From: CBDFLD01 sp965249005
GTDB lineage: Bacteria > Acidobacteriota > UBA6911
Direction of reading: 5' to 3'
Assembly (NCBI GenBank): GCA_965249005.1
Contig: CBDFLD010000013.1
Span: 186,001-250,000, forward strand
DNA length: 64,000 nucleotides
Positions 1 through 8,551 of this stretch are shown one piece after another. The stretch's first letter is position 1, and every line of letters starts with the position of its first letter. The notes beneath the pieces are model-generated. The model saw nothing but the letters and a program-made list of their open reading frames with translations. It was not told the DNA's origin and ran no database searches. Made by a program: the position numbers and the translations under genes.

Positions 1-1583
1 ACGGCCGGGTACAAATCATCGATCTCGCGCAATCTTCGTTCCGATAGAAATTTTGTCAAATCACGGGCATCGAGAATCTTCTTCCAGGTTGTCTTGAACT
101 TCCGTGATTCCTTCTCGAGCAGTTTTTGACCGATCGCCGCGGCGTCCACGCGCTCTTTTTGATTGATCCATTGCCTGATCTTGTTCCGGGCCTTCGCGGT
201 CTTCACGAACCCCAGCCAATCCCTCGACGGGCCCGAGTTCTTCGACGTCAAGATCTCGACGACTTCACCATTCTTGAGCTTGTGGCGAAGTGCCGCGATT
301 CGACTGTTGACCTTGGCACCCACGCACTGAAGCCCAACCTCGGTGTGGATGGAAAAGGCAAAATCCACCGGGGTCGCCGCATTTGGAAGGGTGACGACTT
401 GTCCCATGGGCGTGAAGCAATAGACCTCATCCGGATAGAGGTCCACCTTGAGGCTGCTCAAGAACTGGTGGGGATCGGTGATCTCACTCTGCGAATCGAC
501 CAATTGGCGGATCCAGCGAAACTCGGTTTCACCTTCGACCGCCCCGGTTTTCCCCTCTTTATATTTCCAATGAGCCGCAATCCCATCCTCGGCGATTCGA
601 TGCATCTCTTGGGTCCGAATTTGGATCTCAAACGGATGACCGCTCTTGCCCATGACGGATGTGTGCAGGGATTGATAGAGATTGGGGCGAGGGATGGCAA
701 TGTAGTCCTTGATTCTCCCTGGAATTGGTTTCCAGTGATTGTGCAGCACACCCAGAATCGTATAGCAGTTCGTGATGCTGTCGGTGATCACCCGGATCGC
801 GATGAAATCGAAGACTTCGTCGATGCTAATCTTCTGCCGTCGCATCTTGCTATAGACACCGTACACTCGCTTTATCCGGCTTTCCAGACGGACGGGGATG
901 ACATGCTCCTGCAGTTCAGACGCAATTGCCTTTTCTGTTTCTTCCATGAATTCCTGGCTTACCAAGCGGCGCCTTTCAATCAGAGACACCGTGTTCTGAT
1001 AGGCCACTGGATCGAGAAAGCCAAACGCGAGATCCTCGAGCTCGCCCCGTACCTTGGCCATTCCCAGGCGGTGGGACAGAGGGGCGTAGATATCCATGGT
1101 CTCTCGGGATATTCGCTCCCGTCGTTCCGGAGAGAGGTATTGCAGTGTGCGCATATTGTGGAGGCGATCCGCTAGCTTTACGAATACGACTCGAATATCC
1201 CCCGACATGGCCAACAACATTTTCCTGAAATTCTCCGCCTGCTTTTGATGGGTGGAGCTGAAGAAGATCTGGGAGATCTTGGTGACCCCTTGTACGATTT
1301 GATAGACCTCCGTCCCGAATTGACTCTCGAGAGTCTTTGGAGACATCAGGGTATCTTCCAGGACATCATGCAGTAGTCCGGCCGTGATAGTCACGGGATC
1401 CATCTTCAGCTCTGCCAGAATGTTGGCAACCTCCAACGGATGCGTTAGATACGGTTCTCCATTCATCCGGACCTGGCCCTTGTGAAACTTGGCCGATGCC
1501 ACGTACCCACGCTGGATCAAGTCTAGGCAGTCCTTCGAATAGTGTGCCAGGACCTTATCCGCAAGATCTTCAAAGCGAATCAT
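1..1583 (-). CDS. rel: Bifunctional (p)ppGpp synthase/hydrolase Rel (RelA/SpoT family), 3' end beyond window
   Basis: Makes and degrades the stringent-response alarmone (p)ppGpp. The ATG is at 1583; about 527 codons lie in the window and the C-terminal part is off the edge. The N-terminal HD hydrolase domain keeps its metal and catalytic residues (H48, the HD pair at 72-73 and the ED pair at 76-77, in HDVLEDT). The synthetase domain follows, with GRIKDY near residue 286 and EIQIRTQEMH downstream. The RIKD sequence is the RxKD form typical of bifunctional Rel rather than the ExDD form of synthetase-only RelA (family knowledge). A TGS domain begins around VYCFTPMGQVV. It is the last gene of the block led by tonB, 124 bp after the TPR lipoprotein. 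Gene identity is firm; the missing C-terminus (helical, zinc-finger and ACT regions) cannot be checked. Confidence 0.96.
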   Translation of the reverse strand, partial: MIRFEDLADKVLAHYSKDCLDLIQRGYVASAKFHKGQVRMNGEPYLTHPLEVANILAELKMDPVTITAGLLHDVLEDTLMSPKTLESQFGTEVYQIVQGVTKISQIFFSSTHQKQAENFRKMLLAMSGDIRVVFVKLADRLHNMRTLQYLSPERRERISRETMDIYAPLSHRLGMAKVRGELEDLAFGFLDPVAYQNTVSLIERRRLVSQEFMEETEKAIASELQEHVIPVRLESRIKRVYGVYSKMRRQKISIDEVFDFIAIRVITDSITNCYTILGVLHNHWKPIPGRIKDYIAIPRPNLYQSLHTSVMGKSGHPFEIQIRTQEMHRIAEDGIAAHWKYKEGKTGAVEGETEFRWIRQLVDSQSEITDPHQFLSSLKVDLYPDEVYCFTPMGQVVTLPNAATPVDFAFSIHTEVGLQCVGAKVNSRIAALRHKLKNGEVVEILTSKNSGPSRDWLGFVKTAKARNKIRQWINQKERVDAAAIGQKLLEKESRKFKTTWKKILDARDLTKFLSERRLREIDDLYPA

Positions 1584-1707
1584 GATGGAAGCCCGTCGGA
1601 CCAATTATAGTAGATGGAAGAGCAGGATGCGAAGAGTTGACTGGCCCGAGCCTTTTCGTACCGCAGAGTAAGACGACGGGTCACGGATTAGGCGGAAGAA
1701 AGAGTAG

Positions 1708-2493
1708 TTACTGCGTCTGAATTTTTTTGGGCTTCTTGGCCTCTTCTTCTTGGGCTTTGAGCCGCAGAATGAGTGCTTTTTGTGCAACCATGTCGGCTTG
1801 TCGAATCAGCTCGTTCTTGACCTCCTCTTCTTCCTGGAACTTTGCTTTTTCCCGCCAAAGGAGGTTTTGATAGTCGAGTGCATCGAAATACTCCGGGCGG
1901 ATCTCGAGAGCCGTGCCAAGGGCTTCCAATCCCTCGTCGATGAGCCCCAGGTTTTGTTGCTTCTCTTCATCGGTCAGAAATTCGACATTCTCCCCTTGCA
2001 ACCCGGTCGCCCGAAGGGATTGGTCAAAGTCGATCACCGCAATCCGGTACAGAGCTTCCGCGTTCTGGGGATCCACCTGCTCGATCTGTCTGCACCAGTC
2101 CTTGGACCGGTCGTAGTCCTGCAATTGATAGTAGAGACTAGCGATGCTGACCATGGCGTCCACATTGGTGTCTGGCTTTTCCGCCTCGATCACCTGCTCG
2201 AAGATCTGGATCGCCCGATTGGCCATTTCCTTGTTGCTTGGATCTGGGGAACCGGGGACGAATTGCGAAGTGTAGGTCGCAGCCAGGTACACGCGTGCCA
2301 CGCTGAACTCCGAATCTAGCTCGAGCGACTCCTTGAAGAACTCAGCGGCCTCCGTGAACTTTTGTTCGGTGAACGCTTTAACTCCCTTGTTCAGCGCGTC
2401 CCGGGCGCGAAGTTTCTGAACAAAGCCGCACCCCGTCACCGACACTGAGACCGTTAACAGGATCAACGCAACGTAAGCCTTCTTTCTTAGCAT
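1708..2493 (-). CDS. TPR-repeat lipoprotein
   Basis: 261 residues. The N-terminus is a lipoprotein signal: a charged MLRKK start, a hydrophobic stretch and a lipobox VTGC with the acylated Cys near residue 22. The mature part is helical and carries tetratricopeptide-like repeats, for example ALNKGVKAFTEQKFTEAAEFF and later ALYRIAVIDF. The last 40 residues are Glu/Lys/Ala-rich and probably coiled coil. The ATG has a GGAG six bases upstream. It lies 27 bp after the second exbD, so it is probably co-transcribed with the TonB-ExbBD module. TPR lipoproteins usually act as periplasmic scaffolds on the outer membrane; a link to TonB-dependent uptake is inferred from position only. The exact family is not recognised. 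Confidence 0.85.
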   Translation of the reverse strand: MLRKKAYVALILLTVSVSVTGCGFVQKLRARDALNKGVKAFTEQKFTEAAEFFKESLELDSEFSVARVYLAATYTSQFVPGSPDPSNKEMANRAIQIFEQVIEAEKPDTNVDAMVSIASLYYQLQDYDRSKDWCRQIEQVDPQNAEALYRIAVIDFDQSLRATGLQGENVEFLTDEEKQQNLGLIDEGLEALGTALEIRPEYFDALDYQNLLWREKAKFQEEEEVKNELIRQADMVAQKALILRLKAQEEEAKKPKKIQTQ

Positions 2494-2520
2494 GGCAGTC
2501 TCCGTGGTGGATCCAAATCG

Positions 2521-2937
2521 CTAACGGACCAGTTCCGTAATGAGTCCTATATCGCCCACGCCGGCACCCTTGGCGATATCGATGACGCGAACCACGTCTC
2601 CGTAAGGAAGCCTGGGACTGGCACTGATAAACATATTCTTGTTGGCCCGCGCACTATAGATCTCCTGCAACCGGATACCAAGCGCGCTAATGTCTACATC
2701 CTCTTGGTTGATGGCGATCCTGGCGGAGTCATTCACCGACACCACGATCACGCTGGGGTCCGGGGGCAGCTCTTCTTGCTGAGGTGGGGGCGGTTGCGGC
2801 ACCTTGACATCCAGGTCCATCTGGCGGACCGGCGTGATCACCATAAAGATGATTAGGAGCACAAGTAGAATATCGATGTAAGGCGTGATGTTGATGTCAG
2901 ACTTCGGGCCCTTTCCGCCGCCCGTTCCCATGGCCAT
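2521..2937 (-). CDS. exbD: ExbD/TolR-family proton-channel subunit (second copy)
   Basis: 138 residues. A short cytoplasmic N-terminus is followed by a single membrane helix (YIDILLVLLIIFMVITPV) and a periplasmic domain. The conserved membrane Asp of ExbD/TolR is the D in PYIDILLVLL; in this family it carries protons between ExbB subunits. A Pro-rich linker (PQPPPPQQEE) follows the helix. The ATG is chosen because AGGAAG lies about seven bases upstream. It directly follows another exbD (39 bp gap), so the module has two ExbD paralogues, a common arrangement in several diderm phyla; they may form a heteromeric ExbD pair. Confidence 0.94.
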   Translation of the reverse strand: MAMGTGGGKGPKSDINITPYIDILLVLLIIFMVITPVRQMDLDVKVPQPPPPQQEELPPDPSVIVVSVNDSARIAINQEDVDISALGIRLQEIYSARANKNMFISASPRLPYGDVVRVIDIAKGAGVGDIGLITELVR

Positions 2938-2976
2938 GGGTCACTTCCTTTCTTCGGATCAGGACGAATTGGAGGA

Positions 2977-3387
2977 TTAGTTTTCTTTTTCCGCCATCAG
3001 TCCGATCCGCTCGACTCCCGATTGCCGGCACTGATCCACGATCTGAACCACACGACCGTATGCCACGGCTTGATCCGCTTTCAGGTATATCGTCTTGTCG
3101 ATCTCACCGGCAAATCGCTCCGTCAACGCTCTTCGCAACTCTTCTTCGGTAACCGGCGACTTCTTCAGAAAGATCCTACCTTCCCGGGTCAGCGCCACCA
3201 CGATGGCATCCTGGCTGTCCGCGTCAGGCGCATCCAGCGGATTCTTCGCCTTGGGAAGGTTGACGGTAACTCCCGATTGCAGAAGCGGTGACGTGATCAT
3301 GAAGATAATCAACAACACCAGCATGATATCCGCCATCGGGGTGACGTTGATGTCAGAATTCACTCCTCCGGTCGCTTTCCTACGCAC
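2977..3387 (-). CDS. exbD: ExbD/TolR-family proton-channel subunit (first copy)
   Basis: 136 residues with the same plan as its neighbour: cytoplasmic start ending SDINVTPMAD, one membrane helix (IMLVLLIIFMITSPLL) and a periplasmic domain. The Asp of MADIMLVLL is the predicted proton-carrying residue. The start is GTG at 3387 and overlaps the end of exbB, which points to translational coupling. It lacks the proline-rich linker of the second copy, so the two are paralogues rather than a recent duplication. The role, as part of an ExbB-ExbD motor that powers TonB, is established for the family; substrate specificity is unknown. Confidence 0.94.
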   Translation of the reverse strand: MRRKATGGVNSDINVTPMADIMLVLLIIFMITSPLLQSGVTVNLPKAKNPLDAPDADSQDAIVVALTREGRIFLKKSPVTEEELRRALTERFAGEIDKTIYLKADQAVAYGRVVQIVDQCRQSGVERIGLMAEKEN

Positions 3388-4060
3388 TGGTCTGGCTCCG
3401 GTTTCTCAGAAAGAAATCGATCAATTCCGACGAAGAGTTGTCCATTTCAACGGTGAACGTCTCGATGCGCTGGGAGAACGAATTGTAGGCCATGACGGCC
3501 GGCACCGCCACGAACAGTCCGAAGGCTGTTGCAACGAGAGCCTCAGCAATCCCGCCCGCAACGGCAGCGATTCCCGCGGTCTCTTCCGTCTTCATTCCCT
3601 GAAACGCATTGATAATGCCTATGGTAGTCCCGAACAAACCGACGAAGGGAGCCGTAGACCCGATGGTGGCCAAACCGCCCAGCCCTCGTTTGAGATCTTC
3701 GATCCCGAGCGCCGTGGCGCGTTCCAAGGCCCTCCGCGCCGCCTCGATCGTGTCTTCCGTAATGCTACTCCCCTTTGCAGAAGCCTGCAGTTCGTGAAGA
3801 CCCGAGATGAGCACCTTGGCAAGATGGCTCTTGTTGTTTTGTTCCCCAAGCGCGATCGCTTCCTCGATCTTCCCTTCCTTGAGGCACTCGGCAACGGCCG
3901 GGGTAAAAGACCGTGACTGCTGCCGGGCTTGACGGTAGGTGATCCATCGCTCGATCATGACGCTGATAGAATAGGCGGACTCGATGGCCAGAATGAACAC
4001 GACTGCTCTGGCGATCCAGCCCATTGCTTCCCACAATTCCATAACATTCATTTGTCCCAT
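3380..4060 (-). CDS. exbB: ExbB/TolQ-family motor protein
   Basis: 226 residues. An N-terminal membrane helix (ARAVVFILAIESAYSISVMI) is followed by a long cytoplasmic helical region and two further helices: GGLATIGSTAPFVGLFGTTIGII, which holds the family hallmark, and VATAFGLFVAVPAVMAYN. In ExbB/TolQ/MotA proteins these form the pentameric channel around ExbD that turns the proton gradient into force on TonB. The end overlaps the following exbD by 8 bp. The upstream gene is tonB, 42 bp away, so this is a self-contained TonB energising unit. No tonB-dependent receptor gene lies in the window. Confidence 0.96.
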   Translation of the reverse strand: MGQMNVMELWEAMGWIARAVVFILAIESAYSISVMIERWITYRQARQQSRSFTPAVAECLKEGKIEEAIALGEQNNKSHLAKVLISGLHELQASAKGSSITEDTIEAARRALERATALGIEDLKRGLGGLATIGSTAPFVGLFGTTIGIINAFQGMKTEETAGIAAVAGGIAEALVATAFGLFVAVPAVMAYNSFSQRIETFTVEMDNSSSELIDFFLRNRSQTSA

Positions 4061-4102
4061 TGGACCTGATACCTCCGACTGGCTGAACCTGATCGTTATT
4101 AG

Positions 4103-4858
4103 TTACCTTAGGTTAAAAATCACCGTTACAGTCGCAATAACTGGAACGGGCTCTCCATTGAGCAGTGTGGGCGAGTACCGCCATTGCTTCACGGCTCTTA
4201 CTGCTTCGTCATTGAGCAGGGGATGCCCTCTCAAAACCTTGATTTCTGCGACGACGCCTTCTTCATCCACCGTCACTTGAAGTATTACGACCCCTTGAAC
4301 CCGGGCCCGCTTGGCAAGCTCGGGATAAGCGGGCTCAATCTTGCGCACAAGCTTGGATTCCTGAACATTGCCGCCCACGCGTATAGGTTTCCGTTTCACT
4401 GGTTTCGGGGGAGGAGGGGGTGGGGGTGGGGGTGGGACGCCACCGAGGACGCCTCCTACCACGCCGCCCGGCACTCCGCCAACGACTCCGCCGGTGACAC
4501 CACCCGGAATCCCGCCGATCACACCCGTTACGCCTACGACCGGTTCGTCAATCGGGGGCGGGATCTCTTTGGGGATCTCGGTGGGAGCCACGAACTGTGT
4601 CGGGTCGATTGTCACTTTCGGTCGCTTGATGACCTTCACCGGCGCCGGAGGAGGAGGGGGAGGCGGCGGAGGAGGAGGCGGCGGCGGGGGTGCGATCAAA
4701 AAAGTAAGTAACTCGCTCTGGGGAAGCACATTGAAGAAGACGAGCGGCAGAATGACAACCAGAACAAGGGCAATCACATGGACCAATATGGAAATGAAGA
4801 GTACTACGATCCTCTTCCCCAGGTCAGACCGACTGGTCTCTTCGACGGTTTCAAACAT
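4103..4858 (-). CDS. tonB: TonB energy-transducing protein
   Basis: 251 residues: cytoplasmic N-terminus, membrane anchor (VVLFISILVHVIALVLVVIL), a periplasmic linker and a C-terminal TonB domain (about residues 170-251, with LVRKIEPAYPELAKRARVQG and a VKQWRYSPTLLNGEPV signature). The linker is unusual. It has an uninterrupted run of about 15 prolines, a central Gly/Val repeat of GGV(x)GG type, and a second run of about 10 prolines. This gives an extended, partly rigid spacer across the periplasm. First gene of the exbB-exbD-exbD unit, about 76 bp downstream of a strong sigma70-like promoter. Confidence 0.95.
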   Translation of the reverse strand: MFETVEETSRSDLGKRIVVLFISILVHVIALVLVVILPLVFFNVLPQSELLTFLIAPPPPPPPPPPPPPPPAPVKVIKRPKVTIDPTQFVAPTEIPKEIPPPIDEPVVGVTGVIGGIPGGVTGGVVGGVPGGVVGGVLGGVPPPPPPPPPPKPVKRKPIRVGGNVQESKLVRKIEPAYPELAKRARVQGVVILQVTVDEEGVVAEIKVLRGHPLLNDEAVRAVKQWRYSPTLLNGEPVPVIATVTVIFNLR

Positions 4859-4934
4859 CGGACCCCCCTCGCAAGCAACTTAAGAAACGAAAGATACTGT
4901 ATGTTGGGGTGTTTGCGTTGACAGTTGACGCGCG

Positions 4935-4964
4935 ATTTTAGTATCGACCGGCAAATCCTGTCAA
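4935..4964 (-). promoter_or_regulatory. Sigma70-type promoter for the tonB-exbBD module
   Basis: Read on the minus strand: -35 TTGACA (4964-4959), an 18-base spacer and -10 TAAAAT (4940-4935). The start point would be near 4928, about 70 bases before the tonB ATG. The perfect -35 and good -10 in an intergenic gap make this one of the clearest promoters in the window. Confidence 0.7.
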
Positions 4965-5072
4965 GGAGTTTTTCACCCCTAAACCCATAATCTATCCTGC
5001 GTTTATCCCTATTGTAGCTGTTCTTTGGCGATCATCGCAATCTTCTGTACAACTTCGCTACTTTGGCTTTAC

Positions 5073-6287
5073 CTACGCAGCCTTGCGCTTCGGACGCGTT
5101 TCCGACCTTTGATACAGCCAATCCACAATCGGCGCCGCGACCGCGACAGATGAATAGGTCCCGACCAAAACCCCCGCTGTGAGCGCAAAAGCAAATCCGT
5201 TGAGGACCTCCCCGCCAAAAAGCAACAGCGGAACGACTGCGAGAAAGGTCATCCCGGAAGTCATGACCGTGCGAGCCAAAGTCTGATTGATACTGACGTT
5301 CAGTATTCTGGTGAGCGAGTCCTTGCGCATCAGCCGAAGATTCTCCCGTACCCGCTGGAAGATGACGATGGTGTCGTTGACAGAGTATCCCACCAGAGTG
5401 AGAAGGGCCGCGACCACACTCACGCTGATTTCTTTTTGCGTTATCGCGAACAGACCTAGCGTGATCACGAGGTCGTGAAGCAGCGCGACGATAGCAGCAA
5501 CCCCGAACACCGGCCTTCCGGAAATGAGCGCGATATACGCCAGCATTCCAAGAAACGACAGACCCACCGCCCAAGCGGCACGCCGCCTCAGGTCGGCTCC
5601 AACGACGGCCCCCACGCTGTCGACTCCCTTGATAGCAAAGGGCCCCGCGTAGAATTCCTCCTTCAAGACGTCAAGAACAGAATCGTCGACCCCTTCCACC
5701 GCGCGAAGATCCTCCATCGAACCGAGGAGCCCATCCCGCGCTTTATCCCGATGGTTCATTATGGCAGACGCCAGACCAGCGTAGTACTCCGCAACTTCAC
5801 TGATGCTGCTGTCCTCCGATTGCAACCCCTTGGGGTCGTCGCGGACGAGTACATTCTCCACAGGCTCAGCCCCTGTGTTATTGATGTCTATCTTCAACTC
5901 GTCGCGTTCTTCCATGTCGAACTTGTCGCGCATGAGTTCGCGGAGCGCTTTTTGCTGTCCGGCCAAATCCTCGGTCACTCCCGTCACGTTATCTGTACCC
6001 ACCGATTGAATGCGGATTTGCACCATGTTCTTTGACGGTTCATCGTACGCTTGGATGATGCCTGTTCCCGCCGTTTCCCCGCTCAAAGCTTCCCTTATGG
6101 CGTCGAGATCAGGCGCCTGGTTGAACTTGACGTAGACGATGGTTCCTCCCGTGAAATCGACACCATAGGACAACCCTCCCCGCGCCCAATAGCCACCGGC
6201 GCCCGCGAGAATGAGAACCAGCGAACCGGTCAAGAAAAACCATTTCTTACCGAGCCAATCGATGTCGAGGTCCCTGAAGATCTGCAC
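5073..6287 (-). CDS. secF: Protein translocase subunit SecF
   Basis: About 404 residues. Partner of SecD and YajC, using the proton gradient to help complete export through SecYEG. First membrane helix near WFFLTGSLVLILAGAGGYWA, then the SecF signature YGVDFTGGTIVYVKFN, a periplasmic domain and five C-terminal helices (from RRRAAWAVGLSFLGMLAYIA; also TLVGYSVNDTIVIFQRVREN, the RND-type signature). The periplasmic domain has about 100 residues more than a minimal SecF. Start choice: GTG at 6287 has GGGAG six bases upstream. The in-frame TTG at 6293 is immediately next to that GGGAG and so is less likely. It follows secD after 130 bp that hold a small tandem repeat. Confidence 0.95.
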   Translation of the reverse strand: MQIFRDLDIDWLGKKWFFLTGSLVLILAGAGGYWARGGLSYGVDFTGGTIVYVKFNQAPDLDAIREALSGETAGTGIIQAYDEPSKNMVQIRIQSVGTDNVTGVTEDLAGQQKALRELMRDKFDMEERDELKIDINNTGAEPVENVLVRDDPKGLQSEDSSISEVAEYYAGLASAIMNHRDKARDGLLGSMEDLRAVEGVDDSVLDVLKEEFYAGPFAIKGVDSVGAVVGADLRRRAAWAVGLSFLGMLAYIALISGRPVFGVAAIVALLHDLVITLGLFAITQKEISVSVVAALLTLVGYSVNDTIVIFQRVRENLRLMRKDSLTRILNVSINQTLARTVMTSGMTFLAVVPLLLFGGEVLNGFAFALTAGVLVGTYSSVAVAAPIVDWLYQRSETRPKRKAA

Positions 6288-6378
6288 GTCCAACTCCCGT
6301 CTTGCTGCTGCTCGGAAAACTGTCCAGGGGTCCCGACAGAAACAAAGGTCTGTCTATCATTGGATCCCTTTTGTTGTT

Positions 6379-6408
6379 GGAAGTTCCCGGGAAGTTCCCG
6401 GAAGTTCC
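6379..6408. repeat. Tandem repeat in the secD-secF gap
   Basis: Three head-to-tail copies of a 10-base unit (consensus GGAAGTTCCC, the last copy GGAAGTTCC). The unit is nearly palindromic, GGAA facing TTCC. It lies between the secD stop and the secF start. Function unknown: it could form alternative hairpins in the mRNA or be simple slippage-derived repeat. Confidence 0.8.
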
Positions 6409-6417
6409 TCCGAAGGT

Positions 6418-8028
6418 TCAAATGGAAAGCGTTTCCACTCTTCGCTCGCCCAAAACCAACTCGAAAAAGCGCCGCGAAACAAAGATGGCGGTAAAAAGGT
6501 TTGCGATCAGTCCAGCCGTCAAGGTCACGGCGAAGCCACGAATCGGTCCGGTTCCAAATTGAAACAGAAACGCCGCGGCAATCAATGTCGTCGTATTGCT
6601 ATGCACGATGGTCCAAAAGACCTTCTCGAATCCCGCCTCCACTCCCGCTCTGACGGTCTTGCCCGCCGCAAGCTCCTCCCGAATCCGTTCAAAGATGAGA
6701 ATGTTTGCATCCACGGCCATTCCAATCGTCAAGATGATGCCTGCGATGCCGGGGAGCGTCAGGGTGGCCGCGGCCTGTCCCATGAATCCCAACAGGACCA
6801 CGAGATTGATCAGCAGACAGATGATGGCGTTGATCCCCGAGAGCTTGTAGTAGACGAGCATGCCGATGACAACGAGGCTGAAGCCAATCAGCGAGGCCGC
6901 AACCCCCTTTTGGATCGAGTCGTTCCCCAACGACGCCCCGACTGTTCTCTCCTCCAAGATTCGAAGGTCCGCTGGAAGGGCGCCCGAGCGCAAAACCAAA
7001 GCGAGATCTTCGGCCTGCTGGATCGAAAACTGTCCGTGAATGATCCCTTCAGCTCCAATGCGTTCGTTGATCACGGGCGCCGAGCTGATGGTCTTGTCCA
7101 AGACAATGGCAAGGCGTTCGTTGACATGTCTCTCGGTTTCCCTGCCGAATACTTCGGCGCCCTCGGCGTTGAGGAAGAATCCCACTGCGGGGGCGCCGTT
7201 GCTATCCGTCGAGCGGCGAGCATTCTTCAAATGCCGTCCAGTAATGGTAGGAGCTGTACTCACCACCAGGTACTCCACCTGGGTTTGGTCCCGATCTTCT
7301 CGATAAGAAAAAATTTCCCATTTTTCCTTGTCGATTTTTCCGCCGTTGGCCGCGACCGCGCTCTCGACCGAGGAGAAGGGACCGCCTTGATCTTTCTTGA
7401 CCAGGCGGAGCTCTAGTTGCGCCGTCGTTTGAAGGATCTCCTTGACTCGCTCCGGATCGTCAACGCCTGGAAGCTCGACAATGATGTGCTCTTGAACGTC
7501 CGCGTCGCTACCCCCATAAATCTGAAGCGTCGGCTGCATGACCCCCAACTCGTCCACGCGACGACGGATGATCTCCAGCGCCTGCGTTACGGTGGTTTCC
7601 TTCAGGCGTCGCAAGACACCGTCTCTCAACGAGAGCGTGTAGTCGACTCGCCCTTCCTGGAATCGGCTGCGCAGGGTGTATTCCGCGCCGTAAGTGCTTT
7701 CTAGATACTGTCGCGCTTCTGCTTCCTTTTGCCCATCGACGCCGAGTAGCTCAACGTCGCTGACCGACGCTGCCCGAGTCGATTCAAGGTCGATCTCTTT
7801 CTCTTCGAAGCCTTCCTCGATTTCCCTTGCGTCCTGCAGCAGCTCGTCCCGCAACGAGCCCTCCGTGTCAACTTTGAGGACCAGGTGAATCCCACCTTGA
7901 AGGTCCAACCCGAGGTTGATCTTGGAAAACAATCGCTCCCCGGGCTCCTTGGGTGGAACAGCCCACCACAGGCACACAGAGACTACGATTACGATGAGCA
8001 GTATTTTCCATTTGAAGTTCTTTGGCAT
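6418..8028 (-). CDS. secD: Protein translocase subunit SecD
   Basis: 536 residues from the ATG at 8028, preceded by AAGG. An upstream in-frame extension to 8181 is rejected because it has no family similarity and crosses the end of yajC. Order of parts: N-terminal helix (WKILLIVIVVSVCLWWAV), the SecD hallmark LGLDLQGGIHLVLKVDTEGS, a large periplasmic domain with the P1 head region, then five membrane helices starting near GVAASLIGFSLVVIGMLVYY. GMAVDANILIFERIREEL is the conserved RND signature. Works with SecF and YajC, which flank it here in the standard order yajC-secD-secF. Confidence 0.97.
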   Translation of the reverse strand: MPKNFKWKILLIVIVVSVCLWWAVPPKEPGERLFSKINLGLDLQGGIHLVLKVDTEGSLRDELLQDAREIEEGFEEKEIDLESTRAASVSDVELLGVDGQKEAEARQYLESTYGAEYTLRSRFQEGRVDYTLSLRDGVLRRLKETTVTQALEIIRRRVDELGVMQPTLQIYGGSDADVQEHIIVELPGVDDPERVKEILQTTAQLELRLVKKDQGGPFSSVESAVAANGGKIDKEKWEIFSYREDRDQTQVEYLVVSTAPTITGRHLKNARRSTDSNGAPAVGFFLNAEGAEVFGRETERHVNERLAIVLDKTISSAPVINERIGAEGIIHGQFSIQQAEDLALVLRSGALPADLRILEERTVGASLGNDSIQKGVAASLIGFSLVVIGMLVYYKLSGINAIICLLINLVVLLGFMGQAAATLTLPGIAGIILTIGMAVDANILIFERIREELAAGKTVRAGVEAGFEKVFWTIVHSNTTTLIAAAFLFQFGTGPIRGFAVTLTAGLIANLFTAIFVSRRFFELVLGERRVETLSI

Positions 8029-8110
8029 TTTCCAACCTTGGAATATTGGATCGCTAGCCGAGCGCGCATGCCCCGTCCCCCCTCTCGGGGCGGCAGGGTC
8101 GAGTAGATTC

Positions 8111-8413
8111 CTAGCTCTGCGAGTCTTCCTGCAGCCCGGAGATGGCGTTCTTGGCAACTTCGATCTTGACCTGATCGGCAATCTTGACCATGAAGGTCCG
8201 ATCCTTCACGCCGGCGACAGTCCCGTAGATCCCTGCATTCGTGATGACCTTGTCCCCGTTTTTGAGCGCAGCAATCATCGTATCCAGCTTCTTTTGTTTC
8301 TTTCGCATCGGCATGAAGATGAGTAAGTAGAAGATGACGCCGATAATCAGAATCGGAGCTAGTTGGACTAGAAAGTTCGGGGATCCCGCCTGCTGTGCCA
8401 GTACTGCTACCAT
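8111..8413 (-). CDS. yajC: Sec translocon accessory protein YajC
   Basis: 100 residues. One N-terminal membrane helix (APILIIGVIFYLLIFMPM) is followed by the basic RKKQKKLDTM segment and a small soluble domain with the family motif LKNGDKVITNAGIYGTVAGV. YajC binds SecDF and modulates protein insertion. It lies between tgt (138 bp upstream, a gap in which I see no clear signal) and secD, the order found in most diderm bacteria. Confidence 0.96.
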   Translation of the reverse strand: MVAVLAQQAGSPNFLVQLAPILIIGVIFYLLIFMPMRKKQKKLDTMIAALKNGDKVITNAGIYGTVAGVKDRTFMVKIADQVKIEVAKNAISGLQEDSQS

Positions 8414-8551
8414 GACCTTGAAACCGATCCTACGCCTTCATGCGTCTAGAATGTATCCAGAACGGTTTGCTCCGTTGGACTGGAGACCAGAGACTCCTGC
8501 TGGGGACGATTTTTCTTGGAAATCGAACCTTCCAGCCTAGCCTCCCCTTCA

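Noticed and set aside
4368..4883. Gly/Pro-rich plus-strand frame across tonB
   Set aside because: A shadow caused by the polyproline codon runs of tonB read on the opposite strand.
6211..7416. 401-codon plus-strand frame opposite secD/secF
   Set aside because: Low-complexity, Arg/Gln-rich translation without motifs; an antisense shadow of secD.
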